Position numbers and translations under genes: made by a program. From NCBI GenBank assembly GCA_003218935.1, contig QHPA01000210.1:1-10693 (forward strand): a stretch of 10,693 nt of DNA, read 5' to 3'. The notes under the pieces are model-generated. The model worked only from the letters and a program-made list of their open reading frames with translations. It searched no databases and had not been told where the DNA came from. Below, piece after piece: positions 6,128 through 10,693 of the stretch; the stretch's first letter is position 1, and every line of letters starts with the position of its first letter. Source of the DNA: Verrucomicrobiota bacterium. Its GTDB lineage: Bacteria; Verrucomicrobiota; Verrucomicrobiia; Limisphaerales; AV2.

Positions 6128-8214
6128 CGACGAAGGCTGACGAGGACGAGCTGCTGCGATCTGTCGCCCTGCAGAATGCCAGCAGCATTCGCATCGCCCG
6201 TCAGCGTGCCGAGCGGCGCAGCGAAGCCTATCTGGCGGAAGCTCAAAGGCTCAGTCATACCGGAAGCTTCGGCTGGAAACCTTCCAACGGCGAGATCATC
6301 TGGTCAAAGGAAACCTTTCGAATCTTCCAATACGACCGAACTACGAAACCGACCGTGGAACTTGCTCTCCAGCGGTTCCATCCGGAAGACGCACCCCTCG
6401 TGAAACAGACAATCGAACGCGCATCGCAGGATGGGAAGGACTTTGATTTTGAACATCGATTGCTGATGCCGGATGGTTCAGTCAAACATGTCCACATTGT
6501 GGCTCATGCTGAAAGAGGTGAGTCGGGAGAACTCGAGTTTGTTGGAGCGGTGATGGACACCACGGAGAGCAACCAGGCGGAACAAGCGTTGCGGCGAAGC
6601 GAGAGTAATCTGGCGGAAGCGCAGAGGCTCACGCATACGGGGAGTTGGATTTGGCGAGTGGCGGGACGAGAAGCCGTGCATCTTTCCGAGGAGTGGTATC
6701 GCATCTATGGCTTTGATCCAGAGGAGGGCATGCCGGCTTGGGAAGAGCGGCTCCAGCGGGTTCATCCGGAGGATCGTGCCAATTGGCAGGGGACAATCGA
6801 TCGAGCAATAGGTGAAAAGTCAGATTACCAAGTGGAATTCCGAATCCTTCTTCCGGACGGGACGGTCAAATACATCCATACGGTCGGCCATCCGGTCTTG
6901 AACGCATCCGGGGATTTGGTGGAATTCATAGGTAGCGCGACGGACATCACCGGGCGAAAGCGGGCCGAGATGTTGCTGGCTGGAGAGAAACGGCTTCTCG
7001 AAATGATAGCCAGGGGGGATTCTCGCGCTCTCGTCCTTGATTCCTTATGCCGGCTCGTCGAAGAATTGGCCAGCGGCGGTTTGTCTTCGATCCTTTTGTT
7101 GGACCCGAAAGCCAACCGGCTTCGCCACGGCGCAGCGCCTGGCCTGCCGATAAAATATACTGAAGCAATCGATGGTATCGTCATCGGCCCCTGCGTGGGT
7201 TCGTGTGGGACGGCCGCTTACCGCGCAGAGCCCGTGATCGTCTCGGACATCGCCACCGATCCGCTGTGGGCCAATTTTCGCGATCTCGCCCTGGGGCACG
7301 GCCTGCGAGCCTGCTGGTCCACGCCGATACTCTCCTCAGCAGGCAAGGTGTTGGGGACGTTCGCTATCTACTATCGCGAACCGCGCAGTCCCACTCCGCA
7401 AGAGCATAATCTCATCGAGCAGATCACCCATCTGGCGAGTATCGCCGTTGAGCGCGAGCAGGCCGAAGAAGCGCTGCGTCAGGCGCAGGCGGACCTCGCG
7501 CACGTCAGCCGGGTCACCACCATGGGTGAATTGACCGCCTCCATAGCCCATGAAGTCAACCAACCACTCACCGCCGTCGTCAATAATGCCAATGCCTGTC
7601 TCGACCTCCTGCCAAAAGGCGCTCCGCATTTGGAAGAAGTTCGGGACGCCCTGACGGAAATCGTTGACGATGCCGACCGCGCAAGTGCCGTCATCGCGCG
7701 GGTTCGGCAGTTGGCGAGGAAAGCGCCGTTCGAGAGAACCCACCTGAACCTAAGGGATGTAATTACGGATGTATGTGCGCTTGCCCGGTATGAATCGGCT
7801 TCGCGTCGGGTAACCATCCGCACGGAGTTGAAGGAAGAACTACCGCTTGTTTCAGGAGATCGTGTGCAACTTCATCAGGTTTTGCTGAACCTGGTCGTTA
7901 ATGGAATGGATGCGATGAACACAGTCGAGGAATCGAAGCGTGTCCTGATAATTTGCGGTCGCCGCGAAATACGCGATGGAGCACCTGAGGTCTGGCTCAG
8001 CGTGCAGGACTCAGGCACCGGATTCAAACCCGAAGAAATGGACCTGCTCTTCGAAGCGTTCTATAGCACGAAGCCGCAGGGGATGGGAATGGGACTGGCG
8101 ATCAGCCGCTCGATCATCGAAGCTCATGGCGGCCGGTTGTGGGCTGAGCCGAACCAAGGACCTGGTGCGACCTTTTTGTTCAGCCTGCCCGATGTAGGCC
8201 ATGCCGCGTCATGA
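6124..8214 (+). CDS. Soluble PAS-PAS-GAF sensor histidine kinase
   Basis: A 696-residue kinase with no membrane segments. Two PAS domains (about 45-150 and 170-278) are each introduced by a near-identical motif (AEAQRLSHTGSFGW and AEAQRLTHTGSWIW), so they look internally duplicated. A GAF domain (about 300-445) carries the subfamily signatures GPCVGSCGTAAYRAEPV and GLRACWSTPI. HisKA has phosphoacceptor His476 in ASIAHEVNQP, and HATPase has Asn593 in the N-box and GMGMGLAISRS as G2. No haem- or flavin-binding residue is evident, so the ligand is unknown. The GTG start at 6124 is supported by GGAGGT (6113-6118) 5 bases upstream and by overlap with the MetE-like stop. The end overlaps the FixJ-type regulator (ATGA, 8211-8214), making that regulator its probable partner. 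From about residue 460 onward it closely resembles the DUF4118 kinase upstream. Confidence 0.92.
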   Translation: MTTKADEDELLRSVALQNASSIRIARQRAERRSEAYLAEAQRLSHTGSFGWKPSNGEIIWSKETFRIFQYDRTTKPTVELALQRFHPEDAPLVKQTIERASQDGKDFDFEHRLLMPDGSVKHVHIVAHAERGESGELEFVGAVMDTTESNQAEQALRRSESNLAEAQRLTHTGSWIWRVAGREAVHLSEEWYRIYGFDPEEGMPAWEERLQRVHPEDRANWQGTIDRAIGEKSDYQVEFRILLPDGTVKYIHTVGHPVLNASGDLVEFIGSATDITGRKRAEMLLAGEKRLLEMIARGDSRALVLDSLCRLVEELASGGLSSILLLDPKANRLRHGAAPGLPIKYTEAIDGIVIGPCVGSCGTAAYRAEPVIVSDIATDPLWANFRDLALGHGLRACWSTPILSSAGKVLGTFAIYYREPRSPTPQEHNLIEQITHLASIAVEREQAEEALRQAQADLAHVSRVTTMGELTASIAHEVNQPLTAVVNNANACLDLLPKGAPHLEEVRDALTEIVDDADRASAVIARVRQLARKAPFERTHLNLRDVITDVCALARYESASRRVTIRTELKEELPLVSGDRVQLHQVLLNLVVNGMDAMNTVEESKRVLIICGRREIRDGAPEVWLSVQDSGTGFKPEEMDLLFEAFYSTKPQGMGMGLAISRSIIEAHGGRLWAEPNQGPGATFLFSLPDVGHAAS

Positions 8215-8837
8215 CAGAGGTCGAGCCCATCGTATTTGTCGTTGATGACGACCTCTCGGTTCGTCGTTCCACCGAGCGTCTCATTCGGGCAGCCGGACTG
8301 AAGGTCCAAACCTTTACTTCCGCCCGGGAATTCCTGAAGAACCCGCGACCCGAAGGGCCGGCCTGCCTCGTGCTCGATGTGCGCATGCCGGGGTTGAGCG
8401 GCATCGAACTTCAACGCGAGCTGACTCAATCTGGAATCAACATTCCGATCATTTTTATTACTGCGCATGGCGACATCCCGATGACGGTGCGCGCGATGAA
8501 AGCGGGCGCCGTGGAATTCCTTACCAAGCCCTTCCGCAGCCGCGGTCTGCTGGACGCCGTCCGCGCCGCCATCGAGCGCGACCGGTCCGCGCACAAGGAG
8601 CGATCTGAAACCGGGCAATTGCGCGAACGTTATGAACAGCTCACGCCGCGTGAGCGCGAAGTGATGCCTCGCGTTGCCGCCGGACTGCTTAACAAACAGG
8701 TCGCCGGCGAACTCGCTACCACCGAGCGAACGATTAAATTTCATCGCGCGCACATCATGCAGAAAATGGGCGCGGAATCTCTCGCTGATCTGGTCAGAAT
8801 GGTTGAGAAGCTTGGAGTCGCAAGTCAGGTTAAATAA
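8211..8837 (+). CDS. FixJ/NarL-type response regulator with LuxR-type DNA-binding domain
   Basis: A 208-residue two-domain regulator. The receiver (about 5-122) has the acidic cluster Asp12-Asp14, phosphoacceptor Asp56 in LVLDVRMPG, Thr84 and Lys106 in FLTKPF. A linker (123-143) leads to a LuxR-type helix-turn-helix (144-205) starting LTPREREVM, with TTERTIKFHRAHIMQKMGAE as recognition region. It should bind DNA as a dimer on phosphorylation and activate or repress sigma70-type promoters. The ATG at 8211 overlaps the kinase stop, and no strong ribosome-binding site is seen, so translation probably depends on coupling with the kinase. It is the only regulator here with a classical DNA-binding domain attached to a receiver, so it may serve both kinases. 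Its target genes cannot be told from the sequence. Confidence 0.92.
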   Translation: MTEVEPIVFVVDDDLSVRRSTERLIRAAGLKVQTFTSAREFLKNPRPEGPACLVLDVRMPGLSGIELQRELTQSGINIPIIFITAHGDIPMTVRAMKAGAVEFLTKPFRSRGLLDAVRAAIERDRSAHKERSETGQLRERYEQLTPREREVMPRVAAGLLNKQVAGELATTERTIKFHRAHIMQKMGAESLADLVRMVEKLGVASQVK

Positions 8838-8845
8838 AAATCCAC

Positions 8846-8861
8846 CTGTCCCAAAGGACAG
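8846..8861. repeat. Short hairpin after the FixJ-type gene
   Basis: CTGTCC (8846-8851) and GGACAG (8856-8861) pair perfectly around a CAAA loop, 8 bases after the stop codon. No T-run follows, so it is at best a weak terminator or processing hairpin, or part of a larger regulatory site with the inverted repeat at 8882-8916. Confidence 0.4.
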
Positions 8862-8881
8862 CCCTCAGCACTGGCCCAAGG

Positions 8882-8916
8882 TACAGTAGAATCCTACCCG
8901 CGCACGCCATACTGTA
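8882..8916. promoter_or_regulatory. Candidate operator: spaced inverted repeat before the single-domain receiver
   Basis: TACAGTA (8882-8888) and TACTGTA (8910-8916) are perfect reverse complements, 28 bp apart centre to centre, 34 bases before the next start codon. The TAGAAT at 8886-8891 resembles a -10 box, but no good -35 box is seen. The site could be a dimer-binding site for the neighbouring LuxR-type regulator, which is inference from position only. Confidence 0.35.
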
Positions 8917-8949
8917 ATCGCATGAACAAAGTTCGTTCGAGGAACAGCA

Positions 8950-9363
8950 ATGGATGCGAAAACTAAAACGGTTGGTGAGCCGCTCGTTTCAATCGTGGAC
9001 GATGACGTCTCGGTGAGGAGGTCAACTCGGCGGCTCCTCCTCTCCTCTGGCCTGCGAGCCGAGGCCTTCGCATCGGCTGAAGATTTCCTGCAATCGGGGC
9101 GTGTGGCAGAGACAGCCTGCCTGTTGCTCGACGTGCGCATGCCGGGAATCGATGGTTTGGAGTTGCAGCGCCGTTTGAGTGAAACTGACCGGATAATCCC
9201 AATTATCTTCCTCAGCGCCCGAGCCAGCGAGGAAGAGGAACGCCGGGCGTTGCGAGCAGGTGCGGCTGACTTTTTGCGCAAGCCCGTCAGCAAAGAGGCA
9301 CTGCTGCACGCAATTCGTGCCGTGCTCGAAAACTCAACCAATTACCCATGGAGCAAGTCATGA
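8950..9363 (+). CDS. Single-domain response regulator (receiver only)
   Basis: A 137-residue stand-alone receiver. It has the acidic cluster Asp17-Asp19, phosphoacceptor Asp61 in LLLDVRMPG, Ser89 in the usual Thr/Ser position and Lys111 in FLRKPV. There is no output domain after about residue 128, so it would act by protein contact or as a phosphate shuttle or sink. It closely resembles the receiver of the FixJ-type gene just upstream (both have DDDxSVRRST and LDVRMPG), suggesting duplication with loss of the DNA-binding part. GAGGA (8939-8943) lies 6 bases before the ATG. The stop overlaps the ATG of the sigma54 activator (ATGA, 9360-9363), so the two are co-translated. Since that activator lacks a receiver, this protein may supply phosphorylation input to it in trans; this is inference. 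Confidence 0.9.
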   Translation: MDAKTKTVGEPLVSIVDDDVSVRRSTRRLLLSSGLRAEAFASAEDFLQSGRVAETACLLLDVRMPGIDGLELQRRLSETDRIIPIIFLSARASEEEERRALRAGAADFLRKPVSKEALLHAIRAVLENSTNYPWSKS

Positions 9364-10693
9364 ACACTATGCTGTATGAAGATGAATCAGTCGCCCCCTC
9401 AACGACAGAGATGGATTGGAAGCAAGAGGGAGCGGGGGTGCTTAGCGCGGATGAAGCGGATTTTTCGCGCGCCAGTGATGCCTTACCGGGCCGGGGCGCG
9501 AAAGCCCTGGCTCTCGACCAGGGTCTCCCGCGATTGCTGTACGAATTGGCGGTGCGTCTCCCTGTGCAACCGGATATTCAAGCCCTGTGCGTCTGGCTCT
9601 ACGAACCCGTTCGCCAGGCCATTCGTCTGCACGTGCTGATGGCCGATCTTCCAGCGAAGATCAGGACCGGCATGGACTTTCCCGTGGAGGATTCAATAGC
9701 GGGATGGGTTTGGCAGCATCAGCAGCCGCTCACGATCAACACAGACGCAGAAACGCGTTTCCCCGAGTTTGCCAAGGCTCTGCTGGAAACAGGCGTCAAG
9801 TCCTTTTGCGGTGTCCCTTTGATGATCGGAAACCGCCGCATCGGCGTTTTGGGACTCGCCAGCACCAAACCAGGTGCGTTCCGTGACTTCAACCTCCAGT
9901 TCATGCAGCGCAGCTCTCCCCCGAAAGCTGCAGGTGTCACCGGCGATCCCGTCCACGAACCTGCTCTCGCAGAAGCGCCGGACTCGATTCCCCCTCTCCC
10001 CTTCCGAAGGGGAGAGGGCCGGGGTGAGGGGTCCGTCCGTGCGCTGTATTCGGGGAACACTCTTCGACGCCCAACCAACTCGAAGCCGGCACGTGATCCA
10101 GAACCGATGTACCTCGAGGAGCAAGTGCGCCCTGAGGACAAGTTTGACGACATCATAGGTCGAAGCGCGACGCTTCGGGCTGTGCTCGATCATATCAAAA
10201 TCGTGGCTCCGACCAATTCCACGGTTCTCGTCCTCGGTGAGACAGGGACGGGCAAGGAACTCATCGCTCGCGCCATCCACAATCGAAGTTCGCGCAGTCA
10301 CCGGCCATTCGTGAGAGTGAATTGCGCCGCGATTCCTTCAGGACTGCTCGAGAGCGAACTGTTCGGCCATGAGCGGGGAGCGTTCACCGGAGCTATTGCG
10401 CGAAAGATTGGACGTTTCGAACTCGCGAACGGCGGCACGCTTTTCCTGGACGAGATCGGCGATATCCCACCCGAGCTGCAGCCCAAGTTATTGCGGGTGC
10501 TCCAGGAACAGGAATTTGAACGGCTTGGCAGCACACACACCACCCGCGTGGACGTTCGCGTGGTGGCGGCCACGAGTCGCGACCTGCCGCAGATGGTGGC
10601 GAACCGGGAGTTCAGAAGTGATCTCTATTATCGGCTGAACGTGTTCCCGGTGCGCCTCCCGGCGTTGCGGGAACGTCCCGAGGACATCTCACT
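9360..10693 (+). CDS. GAF-domain sigma54-dependent transcriptional activator (NorR/NtrC-type AAA+), right end cut off
   Basis: The frame is open from the ATG at 9360 to the window edge (444 complete codons), with GGAG (9350-9353) 6 bases upstream. Residues about 55-184 are a GAF domain ([20 protein letters not shown], then [20 protein letters not shown]). The AAA+ domain begins near 260 ([13 protein letters not shown]), with Walker A GETGTGKE (293-300), the sigma54-contacting GAFTGA loop (340-345), Walker B LFLDEIGD (Asp364, Glu365) and [17 protein letters not shown]. The C-terminal helix-turn-helix would lie beyond the window. It should remodel sigma54-RNA polymerase at distant promoters in response to a small ligand bound by GAF. 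The linker (about 185-250) is abnormal: the usual signalling helix is replaced by Pro/Gly/Arg-rich sequence containing a GC-rich palindromic repeat, read in frame. ATPase motifs are intact, so the protein may still be active but uncoupled from its sensor. Confidence 0.9.
   Translation, partial: MNTMLYEDESVAPSTTEMDWKQEGAGVLSADEADFSRASDALPGRGAKALALDQGLPRLLYELAVRLPVQPDIQALCVWLYEPVRQAIRLHVLMADLPAKIRTGMDFPVEDSIAGWVWQHQQPLTINTDAETRFPEFAKALLETGVKSFCGVPLMIGNRRIGVLGLASTKPGAFRDFNLQFMQRSSPPKAAGVTGDPVHEPALAEAPDSIPPLPFRRGEGRGEGSVRALYSGNTLRRPTNSKPARDPEPMYLEEQVRPEDKFDDIIGRSATLRAVLDHIKIVAPTNSTVLVLGETGTGKELIARAIHNRSSRSHRPFVRVNCAAIPSGLLESELFGHERGAFTGAIARKIGRFELANGGTLFLDEIGDIPPELQPKLLRVLQEQEFERLGSTHTTRVDVRVVAATSRDLPQMVANREFRSDLYYRLNVFPVRLPALRERPEDIS
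9989..10031. repeat. GC-rich palindromic intergenic-type repeat inserted inside the sigma54 activator gene
   Basis: CCCTCTCCCCTT (9992-10003) and AAGGGGAGAGGG (10007-10018) form a perfect 12-bp stem with a 3-base loop, followed by CCGGGGTGAGGGG (10019-10031). Strings of this kind are well known as dispersed extragenic repeats in many bacteria, often mistranslated as PLSPSEGER or [13 protein letters not shown] peptides. Here the copy lies inside an open frame and is read as [14 protein letters not shown]. It sits within the abnormal stretch 9912-10109; the exact insertion borders cannot be seen without an uninterrupted relative. Confidence 0.75.

Noticed and set aside
8124..8753. Minus-strand open frame of 209 codons over the FixJ-type regulator
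   Set aside because: It is antisense to a clear receiver/LuxR gene with all catalytic residues, and has no recognisable family.
3494..9000. Sigma54 (-24/-12) promoters that the AAA+ activator could act on
   Set aside because: I looked for TGGC-N8-TTGC-type spacing in the three intergenic gaps and found no convincing match; its targets are probably outside the window.
9693..10301. Minus-strand open frame of 202 codons across the sigma54 activator
   Set aside because: It lies opposite conserved GAF and AAA+ coding sequence, and its [13 protein letters not shown] stretch is only the GC-rich repeat read backwards.
1..10693. CRISPR array, tRNA, rRNA, transposase or integrase
   Set aside because: No regularly spaced repeats, no tRNA- or rRNA-like sequence, and no transposase or recombinase motifs were seen on either strand.

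Overview
The window reads as chromosomal DNA of a moderately GC-rich soil- or sediment-type bacterium. The protein styles fit Verrucomicrobiota (Pedosphaera/Limisphaerales-like) best, with Acidobacteriota or Proteobacteria as alternatives: a copper ATPase with a CPMHP-type heavy-metal-binding N-terminus, DoxX, two PAS/DUF4118 histidine kinases with a TTMGELTASIAHEVNQP-type H-box, and two GC-rich palindromic intergenic repeats. This taxonomic call is inference, because no rRNA, tRNA or marker gene is present.

Region 1 (1-3142, + strand) is the remnant of a metal/redox gene group. It holds the C-terminal end of a mercuric-reductase-like flavoprotein disulfide reductase, then a copper-type P1B ATPase, then a DoxX membrane protein. 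The ATPase keeps all its catalytic motifs but is broken at two internal points. At each, membrane-spanning sequence is missing and the frame changes, and its first metal-binding motif is also cut short. DoxX is broken by one extra C. A perfect 22-bp palindrome sits in the DoxX tail.

Region 2 (3143-3748) has one minus-strand carboxymuconolactone-decarboxylase-family gene. A 255-bp divergent intergenic region follows, with a long imperfect hairpin repeat and a plausible sigma70-type promoter for the next gene.

Region 3 (3749-10693, + strand) is an intact signalling cluster: a membrane DUF4118 histidine kinase; a short MetE-like (UROD/MetE superfamily) methyltransferase; a soluble PAS-PAS-GAF histidine kinase; a FixJ/LuxR-type response regulator; a single-domain receiver; and a GAF-AAA+ sigma54 activator that runs off the right edge. 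Three junctions are 4-base start/stop overlaps (MetE-like/kinase 2, kinase 2/FixJ, receiver/sigma54 activator). Two gaps of about 112-114 bp split the cluster into three transcriptional or translational blocks. The two kinases have nearly identical catalytic cores and the two receivers resemble each other, which suggests local duplication and a many-to-few phosphotransfer network. It would have two outputs: a LuxR-type regulator and a sigma54 activator.

The most unusual points are the MetE-like enzyme translationally coupled to a sensor kinase, an intergenic-type GC-rich palindrome lying in frame inside the GAF-AAA+ linker of the sigma54 activator, and the clustering of gene lesions in the first 3 kb while the remaining 7.5 kb is open.
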